DNA from: Clostridia bacterium
Lineage (GTDB): Bacteria; Bacillota; Clostridia; Oscillospirales; CAG-272
Assembly: GCA_017625275.1 (NCBI GenBank)
Contig: JAGALI010000224.1
Location: 1 to 5,210, forward strand
Direction: 5' to 3'
Length of the DNA: 5,210 nt
This document shows positions 1 to 5,210 of the stretch, piece by piece; the stretch's first letter is position 1; every line of letters begins with the position of its first letter. Below the pieces are notes generated by a model, which was not told the origin of the DNA, did no database searches, and saw only the letters and a list, made by a program, of their open reading frames with translations. The position numbers were made by a program, and so were the translations under genes.

Positions 1-2
1 CG

Positions 3-38
3 GCAAACCCCGTCGGACTTATCGTCGCAGCGATAGCA
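3..38 (+). other. Possible fragment of a phage tail tape measure protein at the window edge
   Basis: Read on the plus strand in frame 3, these bases give ANPVGLIVAAIA, followed immediately by a TGA at 39-41 that lies in sequence belonging to rplT. From memory, the NPVGLIVAAIAG-type hydrophobic stretch is common in phage tail tape measure proteins. The stretch is also about 61% GC by hand count, far above the rest of the window. The fragment is only 12 codons, so the identification is weak. It explains why L20 homology on the other strand stops exactly here, and it suggests that foreign (phage) sequence has been joined to the ribosomal operon, most likely by an assembly error. Conservatively, it is simply non-rplT sequence. 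Confidence 0.35.
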
Positions 39-135
39 TGAAGTGCTTGCTCTTAGCGCCCCAGTAGCCCTTTGCCATCTTTAATACTTTATTTCTTCTC
101 TTACGCGCCATCATTGCGCCTTTAACTCTAGCCAT
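19..135 (-). CDS. rplT: 50S ribosomal protein L20, N-terminal part only (3' end lost at a junction)
   Basis: L20 binds 23S rRNA early in 50S assembly and, in Firmicutes and Proteobacteria, also represses its own operon. The frame starts at ATG 135-133 behind an AAGGAGGA ribosome binding site (144-151, 8-nt spacer). Residues 1-32 match the L20 N-terminus, including MARVKGAMMARKRR and the AKGYWGAKSKHF block; this is the basic rRNA-binding tail. From residue 33 (position 39) the reading gives MLSLRR and then a TAA at 21-19. This is unlike L20, which normally continues with an alanine-rich helix to about 115-120 residues. The other two frames of the last 39 bases do not restore L20 either, so this is not a simple frameshift. 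It is the third gene of infC-rpmI-rplT, with 34 nt between it and rpmI. L20 is normally essential, so real truncation is unlikely and a chimeric contig end is favoured. Confidence 0.85.
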   Translation of the reverse strand: MARVKGAMMARKRRNKVLKMAKGYWGAKSKHFMLSLRR

Positions 136-169
136 CTTAAAAATCCTCCTTGTTAATGCTTCATTCGAC

Positions 170-364
170 TTATCTGTTGATAAGCTTCTTAATTGTTGGT
201 GCCATACTCTCGCTCAAGTAAGAGTTTCCACGAAGCTTTCTCTTACGCTTAGCTGTCTTAAGACCGAGATTATGACGGTGTTGTGAGTGAAACATTTTTA
301 CTTTGCCAGTACCTGTCAAAGAAAATCTTTTGCTAGAAGCCTTATGTGTTTTGATCTTTCCCAT
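170..364 (-). CDS. rpmI: 50S ribosomal protein L35
   Basis: L35 is a small basic protein of the large ribosomal subunit. The 64-residue product is full length for the family (about 64-66). It begins MGKIKTHKASSKRFSLTGTG, close to the universal L35 N-terminal pattern (MPKxKTHKxAAKRF..TGTGK). It continues with the conserved basic core around residues 26-46 (FHSQHRHNLGLKTAKRKRKLR) and ends in the usual short helix (MAPTIKKLINR). The start ATG (364-362) has an AAAGGAAA ribosome binding site at 373-380 with an 8-nt spacer. It sits 36 nt downstream of infC and 34 nt upstream of rplT, the standard gene order, and should be co-transcribed with both from the promoter at 1104-1132. Nothing unusual is seen apart from G at position 2, where P is common. 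Confidence 0.97.
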   Translation of the reverse strand: MGKIKTHKASSKRFSLTGTGKVKMFHSQHRHNLGLKTAKRKRKLRGNSYLSESMAPTIKKLINR

Positions 365-400
365 GATATTTATTTCCTTTCATGTACATAATAAACAATT

Positions 401-916
401 TTATTTTTTAATTGGTGAAATGGTAACATTCATTCTTCTACCGTCAAGAACAGGCGCCTTATCGGCAGCACCATATTCTGAGCAAGTCTCAATAAACTTT
501 TTGATAAGCTCAAGACCAACATCTGTATGTGCCATTTCACGACCCTTAAATAGTAGGACAACTCTTACCTTGTCTCCACCCTTTAAAAATCTGATTGCAT
601 TATTCGCTTTTGTGTTAAAATCGTGTGTATCAATTCTGCAAGAAAGCTGAACCTCTTTTATGTCAACTGTCTGTTGCTTTTTCTTTGCTTCCTTCTCTCT
701 CTTGTCGCGATCATAGCGATATTTGCCATAATCCATAATACGACAAACAGGTGGGGTAGCAGTTGGGGCAATAAGAACAAGATCGAGTCCCATTGAATAT
801 GCCTTCTCGAGTGCATCGTGTGATGATGTAACTCCAAGCTGTTCTCCATCAGAGCCAACAAGTCTTATTTCCTTTAGTTTGATTTCTTCATTGATAGACA
901 ATTCCTTTGCGCTAAT
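401..916 (-). CDS. infC: Translation initiation factor IF-3, AUU start codon
   Basis: IF3 binds the 30S subunit, prevents premature 50S joining and checks the start codon-initiator tRNA pairing. The 171-residue product has the full two-domain layout. The N-domain is about residues 1-75 (SINEEI, then IRLVGSDGEQLG). The interdomain segment carries the signature CRIMDYGKYRYDRDKREKEA at about 58-77. The C-domain is about 85-171 (IKEVQLSCRIDTHDF; LLFKGREMAHTDVG; ending MNVTISPIK). The open frame reaches an ATG at 931, but that ATG has a stop codon directly before it and no ribosome binding site, and it overlaps a perfect GGAGGTG (923-929). That Shine-Dalgarno sits 6 nt before an ATT codon (916-914), which is the rare AUU initiator typical of infC and used for autoregulation. 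I therefore place the start at 916. It is first in infC-rpmI-rplT, behind a structured leader. Confidence 0.93.
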   Translation of the reverse strand: MSAKELSINEEIKLKEIRLVGSDGEQLGVTSSHDALEKAYSMGLDLVLIAPTATPPVCRIMDYGKYRYDRDKREKEAKKKQQTVDIKEVQLSCRIDTHDFNTKANNAIRFLKGGDKVRVVLLFKGREMAHTDVGLELIKKFIETCSEYGAADKAPVLDGRRMNVTISPIKK

Positions 917-922
917 GTTAAG

Positions 923-929
923 CACCTCC
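923..929 (-). promoter_or_regulatory. infC ribosome binding site that fixes the AUU start
   Basis: The minus-strand GGAGGTG lies inside the longest open frame, overlapping the ATG at 931-929. It can only serve a start downstream of itself: the ATT at 916-914, 6 nt away. IF3 discriminates against AUU codons, so this pairing gives the known negative feedback of IF3 on its own synthesis (established in E. coli; inferred here). Confidence 0.85.
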
Positions 930-957
930 ATTTACAAAAGTAAATACAATCTTCTAT

Positions 958-992
958 AAAAACAAAAATCGTGCGTAGACAAATCTCCGCAC
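958..992 (-). terminator. Attenuator terminator in the infC leader
   Basis: On the minus strand, GTGCG and CGCAC arms (992-988 and 975-971) enclose a G-A mismatch, an AGA/TCT extension and a TTTG loop. After a short GA, the strand runs TTTTTG and then TTTTT (968 to 958). The hairpin lies about 105 nt after the promoter and about 40 nt before the infC ribosome binding site, so it can only act as a premature terminator for this operon. Its 5' arm overlaps the proposed antiterminator partner. Confidence 0.75.
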
Positions 993-1103
993 TTTATACA
1001 AAATCCACACCTACTACTAGCAGATGTAAATGAACTGTATTAACCACAGCTTACCTTTTGTAGCTGGGTGAGAACGGAGTGTTCTGCTTCTTTTTGCTTC
1101 GTT

Positions 1104-1132
1104 ATTATATCATGACAATTATTATTTGTCAA
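1104..1132 (-). promoter_or_regulatory. Consensus sigma-A promoter of infC-rpmI-rplT
   Basis: On the minus strand a perfect TTGACA (-35, 1132-1127) and a perfect TATAAT (-10, 1109-1104) are separated by exactly 17 nt. A TGA directly before the -10 box supplies the extended -10 TGn. The start point should fall near 1097-1099. An inverted repeat TGACAA-N7-TTGTCA (1113-1131) spans the -35 box and the spacer. This is the strongest promoter in the window, as expected for a ribosomal-protein operon controlled downstream by attenuation. Confidence 0.93.
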
Positions 1133-1176
1133 TAGCTTTTTTTGATTTTTTTGAAAATTTTTATTAATTTAGATAA

Positions 1177-1211
1177 ATTGCACACCGAGCCAATAAAGCT
1201 CGGTGTGCAAT
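1177..1211 (-). terminator. Hairpin terminator after the GH3 gene
   Basis: Perfect 14-bp inverted repeat, ATTGCACACCGAGC (1177-1190) and its complement (1198-1211), with a 7-nt loop, beginning 9 nt after the GH3 stop codon. On the minus strand it is followed by TTTATCTAAATT, a weak U-tract; on the plus strand no T-run follows. It is therefore best assigned to the minus-strand GH3 transcript. Because the U-tract is modest, it may act partly as a 3' stabiliser. It separates GH3 from the infC promoter 45 nt downstream. Confidence 0.8.
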
Positions 1212-1219
1212 CATAGCTC

Positions 1220-3598
1220 TTATCTATCGTTTATAACATAGTTACTTCTCAAAATCAATGTCAAAATTCTAGCTGCACATTTTTGAACACTTGCCTTGCT
1301 TACGCTTCCGTCCTCAAGACCTTCAAGAATGTCTTTTTTATGGCATCCAGGCATTATCAAATCATTTCCAGCATATGAATGCTCTTTTGAATTCGAGCAT
1401 GGGTTCCAGTCTGTCATAACTACGCCATCAAAGCCCCATTCGCCACGCAAAACACCATTTAACAGATCAAAGCTTGTAGATGCAAATTGTCCGTTTATCT
1501 TATTATAAGCGGTCATAACAGTAAGCGCACCACTTGTTGTAACAGCAATTTTAAATGCCTTTAAATAAATTTCTCTCAATGCACGCTCGCTTACTACGCT
1601 ATTAGTAATTCCACGCTCATATTCAATATTATTACAAGCAAAATGCTTGATCGCTACATATCTACCAGTAGGCCTTGTATCCTCATCATATTGAACACCA
1701 AAGGTTATGTAAGCACCTGTGTTTCCAGCAATCAATGGGTCCTCAGACATATATTCAAAGTTTCTTCCGTTCAATGGATTTCTATGAATGTTTATACCAG
1801 GAGCGAGCCAGCCTTCAATATTTGAAACCTCAAGGTCATCACAAATGCACGCACCAAACTTGTATGCAATAGAACAGTCCCATGTGTTTGCAAAGCAAGT
1901 GCCAGATGGATACGCCACCATTTCGTGACAAACATCAGTATCACTTTCCTCTGGTGTTCCAAAAATAGATAGTCTAATACCACCAGGACCGTCTGCACAA
2001 GCGTTTGTAGGGATTTTGTACTTATCACTAGTCCAAAGCTCGCCAGCGGCGCCACGAACCTTTATAGCCATACTGCCGACATTTGCGTTCGCATCTGCGC
2101 TATCGTAAATAACGCCATTCAAGATCATGGCAAGCTCTTCATTAGAAAATTGAGCAACTACATCCTCTACACTTGCCTTGCCATTCCAAACATCCTCAAG
2201 AGTATAAAGCTTATCATTTGAAGTAGCCTCTATAAGCTCATCTGGTGTGTCCTCATATTTATCACAAACGGTAGGTTCTATAGAAGTTATATCAAGGTCT
2301 AAAATTTTTGCATTTTCAATTTCTGCCTTTTCATTAGGATATGAAATAGAAGCAATCCCCTTTTTGCTAATAAGCTTTAGCTCGACATCATCTTGCTTAA
2401 ATCTGTTTGATACTTGAGTACATAAAACATCCTTAGAAACTCTGATTACAAAAGCAACCTTGGTATTTCTAGATGAGTTTCCACATCTTACTATATAGTC
2501 TCCCTTTTCGAGTACATAAGCAGCTGCTTCCTCGTCATAAGATGCCATATCCGTTAAATCAAAGGAAATAACAACCTCTTCGCTTTCACCTGGATTTATT
2601 ATATCTGTTTTAGAATAAGCGCAAAGGTCTTGATATGCCTTTTCCATTTTTCCATCTGGAGATGAAAGATAGCACTCAACAACCTCTTTTCCAGGCATTT
2701 TTCCTGTATTTGTTACTTTAGTAACAAAATTCACCAGTGGACCATCAAGAATAAAATCATATGGCTCTATCTCAAAGGTTGTATATGAAAGACCATATCC
2801 AAATGGATACATTGGCTCGACATTAAATGTATCAAAATAACGATAGCCAACATAAATCCCCTCATTATAAGGAACTACGATTGTATCAATTCCCTCGCAA
2901 GTTGGGTAATCCTCATACTTTTTAGCCCATGTTGTTGTTAGCTTTCCACTTGGAGACACCTTACCACTAACAATGTCAGCAACAGCGTTACCAAACTGTT
3001 CTCCGCCCATAGAAGCATATAAAATGCTATCTATTTTACAATTCTCTACTGATCTCAAGTCCAAAGGACCGCATGTATTCAAAACAAGCACAACATGCTC
3101 AAAGCAAGCGCTAACACGCTTAATAAGAGATGTCTCATCTGCATGAAGCTTATAAAATCCCTCTTCATTTTTAAGGTCATCAGCCTCGCCACTACATCTA
3201 CCAACAGACACAATTGCCACATCAGCCTCTTTGGCTGAGCTTTCTATGATATTCGTAGGCATTTCAATTTCATTAAATCTAAATGTCCATTCAGCCCAGT
3301 TTCTATTAACGCGCTGATATTCTGTAGCGTGCTCTTCAATCCACGCCTTATTTATAGCATCAGATTGCTCCTCAATGGTATATCCAGCATCAACAAGCGC
3401 CTCATTTGTTTGAATTATTCTCTGCGCCAGCATATCTCCTGAGCCCCAGCCTAGCTTAAAGCATTGATAAGACGCCACGCCAAACAAAGCAATTTTTTTA
3501 TCCTTACTAATTGGAAGGGTTGCATTTTCATTTTTTAAAAGCACCATTCCGTCTGCTGCGGCACGGCGCGCAAAATCAACCTTTTCTTGTCTTAACAT
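1220..3598 (-). CDS. Family 3 glycoside hydrolase with permuted domain order (probable cytoplasmic beta-glucosidase)
   Basis: The predicted 792-residue retaining exo-glycosidase removes terminal beta-linked sugars, most probably glucose. The domains run in the reverse of the usual GH3 order. The alpha/beta-sandwich (GH3_C) domain is about 10-235 (GMVLLKNENATLPI at 18-31; GRCSGEADD around 133-141, E138 the likely acid/base). An FnIII-like domain is about 280-390, preceded by YPFGYGLSYTTF (264-275). A linker follows, then the TIM-barrel (GH3_N) domain at about 490-785. The barrel carries ADGPGG (D536, sugar-binding), APGINIHRNPLNGRNFEYMSEDP spanning 599-621, KHFACN (651-656) and VVMTDW with nucleophile D730. 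The start is ATG 3598, behind AAGGAG with a 7-nt spacer. An upstream in-frame ATG at 3661 is rejected because it would translate the promoter. No signal peptide is seen, so the enzyme is cytoplasmic. Permuted GH3s are known in Ruminococcus albus and Butyrivibrio. Specificity (glucosidase, xylosidase or glucuronide-type) cannot be settled by eye. Confidence 0.93.
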   Translation of the reverse strand: MLRQEKVDFARRAAADGMVLLKNENATLPISKDKKIALFGVASYQCFKLGWGSGDMLAQRIIQTNEALVDAGYTIEEQSDAINKAWIEEHATEYQRVNRNWAEWTFRFNEIEMPTNIIESSAKEADVAIVSVGRCSGEADDLKNEEGFYKLHADETSLIKRVSACFEHVVLVLNTCGPLDLRSVENCKIDSILYASMGGEQFGNAVADIVSGKVSPSGKLTTTWAKKYEDYPTCEGIDTIVVPYNEGIYVGYRYFDTFNVEPMYPFGYGLSYTTFEIEPYDFILDGPLVNFVTKVTNTGKMPGKEVVECYLSSPDGKMEKAYQDLCAYSKTDIINPGESEEVVISFDLTDMASYDEEAAAYVLEKGDYIVRCGNSSRNTKVAFVIRVSKDVLCTQVSNRFKQDDVELKLISKKGIASISYPNEKAEIENAKILDLDITSIEPTVCDKYEDTPDELIEATSNDKLYTLEDVWNGKASVEDVVAQFSNEELAMILNGVIYDSADANANVGSMAIKVRGAAGELWTSDKYKIPTNACADGPGGIRLSIFGTPEESDTDVCHEMVAYPSGTCFANTWDCSIAYKFGACICDDLEVSNIEGWLAPGINIHRNPLNGRNFEYMSEDPLIAGNTGAYITFGVQYDEDTRPTGRYVAIKHFACNNIEYERGITNSVVSERALREIYLKAFKIAVTTSGALTVMTAYNKINGQFASTSFDLLNGVLRGEWGFDGVVMTDWNPCSNSKEHSYAGNDLIMPGCHKKDILEGLEDGSVSKASVQKCAARILTLILRSNYVINDR

Positions 3599-3605
3599 AT
3601 TTTTT

Positions 3606-3611
3606 CTCCTT
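3606..3611 (-). promoter_or_regulatory. GH3 ribosome binding site that decides the start
   Basis: Minus-strand AAGGAG lies 7 nt upstream of ATG 3598-3596. The longer frame beginning at 3661 would run through this site, through the palindrome and through the promoter, and it has no ribosome binding site of its own. The N-terminus at MLRQEKVDF is therefore preferred. Confidence 0.88.
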
Positions 3612-3612
3612 A

Positions 3613-3633
3613 TATATTTAGATACTAAATATA
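3613..3633. promoter_or_regulatory. Palindromic operator-like site upstream of GH3
   Basis: Perfect inverted repeat with 9-bp arms, TATATTTAG and CTAAATATA, around a 3-nt ATA spacer. It begins at the last base of the -10 box and covers the expected transcription start, 2 nt before the ribosome binding site. A repressor bound here would block initiation; an RNA hairpin near the 5' end is the other possibility. It lacks the central CG typical of LacI-family operators, and no regulator gene is in the window, so the binding protein is unknown. Confidence 0.55.
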
Positions 3634-3661
3634 GAATAACATAATTTATATAATTAGTCAA
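3633..3661 (-). promoter_or_regulatory. Candidate sigma-A promoter of the GH3 gene
   Basis: Minus-strand TTGACT (3661-3656, 5/6 of the -35 consensus) and TATTCT (3638-3633, 4/6 of the -10 consensus) are separated by 17 nt. A TGT before the -10 box gives an extended -10 TGn. Predicted start is near 3626, inside the palindrome. The -35 box begins right after the U-tract of the glnS terminator, so GH3 is its own transcription unit. Confidence 0.7.
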
Positions 3662-3690
3662 TAATAAAAACGGGGAAAAACCCCGTTTTA
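3662..3690 (-). terminator. Strong intrinsic terminator of glnS
   Basis: On the minus strand, AAAACGGGG (3689-3681) and CCCCGTTTT (3675-3667) form a 9-bp stem with a TTTTT loop, followed by TATTATT. The hairpin starts 4 nt after the glnS stop codon. The A/T-flanked stem could work on both strands, but no plus-strand gene ends here. Confidence 0.92.
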
Positions 3691-3693
3691 ATA

Positions 3694-5210
3694 TTATTTT
3701 TTAGGATAACTGTCCTTAAGTCCAACTATTCTATTGTAGGTGTTCTCATATTTAGAATCCTTGCAGAAATATCCATTTCTAACAAATTGGAATTTATCGC
3801 CCTTTTCAGCGTTTGCAAGGCATTTTTCAACAAGAGCCCCTTCAATTTTCATGAGAGAATTTGGATTCAAATAATCATTATAGGTCTTATCCTCAGGTAT
3901 ATCTCCAACATTTTCGATGGTAAACAGCTTATCATAAAGCATAAGAGTTACCTCATCTGCATTATCAGCGCTAAGCCAATGAATAGTTCCCTTTACCTTT
4001 CTACCATCAGCAGGCATACCGTTGCCAGATTCAAGATCAGCAGTACAATGAATTTCTATAACCTTTCCGTCCTCATCCTTTATGATTTCGTTACACTTAA
4101 CAATATAAGCTCCCATCAAGCGAACCTCGCCGTCTGGCTTCATTCTAAAGAATTTAGGAGGTGGAACCTCTTCAAAATCGCTTCTATCAATATAAACCTC
4201 GCGAGTGAACATAAGGTCTCTTGTGCCAGCCTCAGGGTCATTAGGATTGTTAGAAACAGGAAAATATTCAACCTTATCCTCAGGATAATTAGTAACAACA
4301 ACCTTTATTGGATCACTTACGCAAATTCTACGAGACGCGCTCATATTAAGCTCTTCTCTTATACAGTGCTCCAAAAGCTCGATATCAACAATGCTGTAAG
4401 CCTTTGCAACGCCAGCTCTTCTAACAAAATCAAATATTGATGCAGGAGTATATCCTCTTCTTCTAAGTCCGCAAAGAGTTGGCATTCTTGGGTCATCCCA
4501 GCCATCAACCATGTTATTTTCAACAAGATATCTAAGATATCTTTTGCTCATTACAGTATAGGTTACATTAAGTCTTGCGAATTCTCTTTGCTTTGGCTTC
4601 TTTTCAAAGCCAATATTATCAACAACCCATTCATAAAGGGGTCTATGATTTTCAAATTCAAGGGAGCAAAGAGAGTGTGTTATACCCTCAAGAGCGTCCT
4701 GAATAGGATGTGCGTAGTCATACAATGGATAAATACACCATTTATCACCCTGACGGTGATGATGTGCCCTTAAAATTCTATAAATAGCAGGATCGCGCAT
4801 GTTAATATTAGGCGAAGCCATATCAATTTTAGCACGAAGTGTTTTAGAGCCATCTGGAAACTCACCATTTTTCATTCTTTCGAACAAATCTAAATTTTCC
4901 TCAACACTTCTATCTCTGTAAGGACTATTTTTACCAGGTTCAGTTAAAGTACCTCTGTACTCCTTCATTTCTTCGGCAGAAAGGTCACAAACATAAGCCT
5001 TTCCTTCTTTAATTAGCTTTACTGCGTAATCGTAGCAAGCATCAAAGTAGTCAGAACCGTAGAAGATACCGCCGGTTGGTTTTGCACCCAGCCAGATCAG
5101 GTCTTCTTCAATGGATTTTACATATTCGTCGTCCTCACGAACCGGGTTGGTATCGTCAAAACGCAGATTGAACAGACCGCCGTATTTCTGAGCGGTGCTG
5201 GAGTTGATCC
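3694..5210 (-). CDS. glnS: Glutaminyl-tRNA synthetase, 5' end cut by the window edge
   Basis: GlnRS attaches glutamine to tRNA-Gln in the cytoplasm; it is a class I enzyme. The frame stays open to the right edge (first full codon 5208-5206), giving 504 residues against about 550 in E. coli. The start and the HIGH motif are therefore missing. Visible motifs, counted from the edge, are KYGGLFNLRFDDTNP (8-22), EYRGTLTEPG (82-91), LRAKIDMASPNINMRDP (124-140), DKWCIYPLYDYAHP (155-168), EGITHSLCSLEFENHRPLYE (174-193) and VMSK (219-222, the KMSKS equivalent). The C-terminal half is the two-beta-barrel anticodon-binding region. GITHSLCSLEF and LRAKIDMASP mark GlnRS rather than GluRS. An internal ATG at 4968 is not the start, since homology continues 80 codons upstream. 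Codon usage changes sharply near 5016-5090: leucine is CTG upstream and CTA, CTT, TTA or TTG just downstream. Its own terminator follows 4 nt after the stop. Confidence 0.95.
   Translation of the reverse strand, partial: INSSTAQKYGGLFNLRFDDTNPVREDDEYVKSIEEDLIWLGAKPTGGIFYGSDYFDACYDYAVKLIKEGKAYVCDLSAEEMKEYRGTLTEPGKNSPYRDRSVEENLDLFERMKNGEFPDGSKTLRAKIDMASPNINMRDPAIYRILRAHHHRQGDKWCIYPLYDYAHPIQDALEGITHSLCSLEFENHRPLYEWVVDNIGFEKKPKQREFARLNVTYTVMSKRYLRYLVENNMVDGWDDPRMPTLCGLRRRGYTPASIFDFVRRAGVAKAYSIVDIELLEHCIREELNMSASRRICVSDPIKVVVTNYPEDKVEYFPVSNNPNDPEAGTRDLMFTREVYIDRSDFEEVPPPKFFRMKPDGEVRLMGAYIVKCNEIIKDEDGKVIEIHCTADLESGNGMPADGRKVKGTIHWLSADNADEVTLMLYDKLFTIENVGDIPEDKTYNDYLNPNSLMKIEGALVEKCLANAEKGDKFQFVRNGYFCKDSKYENTYNRIVGLKDSYPKK

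Larger units (their letters stand above)
917..1098 (-). promoter_or_regulatory. Structured 5' leader of the infC operon (L20-leader-type attenuator region)
   Basis: Between the predicted transcription start (about 1097-1099) and the infC start lie about 180 nt without an ORF. Visible minus-strand structures, given as plus-strand positions, are: a CAGCT/AGCTG stem (1062-1066 with 1047-1051); an alternative CTGT/ACAG stem (1046-1049 with 1035-1038) that shares bases with the first; an 8-bp hairpin with two G-U pairs and a 3-nt loop (1008-1026); and an attenuator terminator (971-992). The transcript segment CTCCG (1075-1079) is complementary to CGGAG (985-989) in the 5' arm of the terminator, so it could form an antiterminator. 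In Bacillus and related Firmicutes, infC leaders of this design respond to L20, which favours termination. The match here rests on position and architecture, not on a covariance-model search. Confidence 0.7.

Noticed and set aside
303..650. 115-codon plus-strand frame across rpmI and infC
   Set aside because: It is antisense to two confidently identified genes. Its apparent hydrophobicity comes from the complement of lysine- and glutamate-rich codons.
658..861. 67-codon minus-strand frame inside infC
   Set aside because: It is an out-of-frame overlap with the IF3 coding sequence and shows no independent signals.
932..1219. Possible small protein gene or other gene in the infC-GH3 gap
   Set aside because: No frame with a start, ribosome binding site and plausible length was seen. 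The gap is explained by the infC leader, attenuator, promoter and GH3 terminator.
3599..3661. N-terminal extension of the GH3 frame (21 residues, partly hydrophobic) that could pass for a signal peptide
   Set aside because: It translates the -35/-10 region, the palindrome and the Shine-Dalgarno. Its ATG has no ribosome binding site, and the next ATG at 3598 has AAGGAG 7 nt upstream.
3787..4440. 217-codon open frame on the plus strand opposite glnS
   Set aside because: It is fully antisense to conserved GlnRS sequence, has no recognisable protein motif, and I see no convincing ribosome binding site or promoter. It is a shadow of an AT-rich gene.
3694..4968. A shorter glnS starting at the ATG at 4968
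   Set aside because: GlnRS homology continues in frame for 80 codons upstream (FNLRFDDTNP, SIEEDLIWLG), so this ATG is internal.
1..5210. CRISPR array, insertion sequence, tRNA gene or defence system
   Set aside because: No regularly spaced direct repeats, transposase motifs, terminal inverted repeats or tRNA-like cloverleaf were seen on either strand.

Overview
The window looks like a metagenomic contig fragment from an AT-rich, low-GC Gram-positive bacterium, most probably a gut or rumen Clostridia member. The evidence is AIO-type codon use with strong AGGAGG-like ribosome binding sites, textbook sigma-A promoters, an infC-rpmI-rplT operon behind a long attenuator-type leader, a clostridial-type glutaminyl-tRNA synthetase, and a domain-permuted family 3 glycosidase of the kind known from Ruminococcus albus and Butyrivibrio fibrisolvens. 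The genus cannot be fixed from the sequence alone.

Layout: every supported host gene is on the minus strand, so transcription runs from right to left. From the right edge: glnS (glutaminyl-tRNA synthetase, 5' end cut by the window) ends at 3694 and is followed by a strong intrinsic terminator (about 3662-3690). The promoter of the next gene abuts this terminator. That gene is a GH3 glycosidase of 792 residues (3598 to 1220), with a palindromic operator-like site just downstream of its -10 box. It ends with a 14-bp perfect hairpin (1177-1211). Next comes a consensus extended -10 promoter (1104-1132) and a leader of roughly 180 nt with several hairpins and an attenuator terminator (about 958-992). 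The translation-factor and ribosomal-protein operon follows: infC (IF3, starting at a non-canonical AUU codon at 916), rpmI (L35) and the first 32 codons of rplT (L20).

How the genes work together: infC-rpmI-rplT supply IF3, L35 and L20 for translation initiation and 50S assembly. In Firmicutes this operon is controlled by L20 acting on the leader. glnS charges tRNA-Gln. The GH3 enzyme has no export signal once its start is corrected, so it probably hydrolyses imported oligosaccharides or glycosides in the cytoplasm. It is an independent transcription unit with its own promoter, operator-like site and terminator.

Both ends of the window look foreign to the middle. At the left, L20 homology stops abruptly at codon 32 (position 40). 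The remaining ~38 GC-rich bases read on the plus strand as a peptide resembling a phage tail tape measure protein. At the right, the first ~50-60 visible codons of glnS use GC-rich, CTG-leucine codons (about 49% GC by hand count over 5041-5210, against about 35% over 4801-4970), while the reading frame stays intact. Chimeric assembly at both ends is the simplest explanation; recombination is the alternative. I see no new multi-gene system here. The best points are the permuted GH3, the regulatory architecture, and the two junctions.
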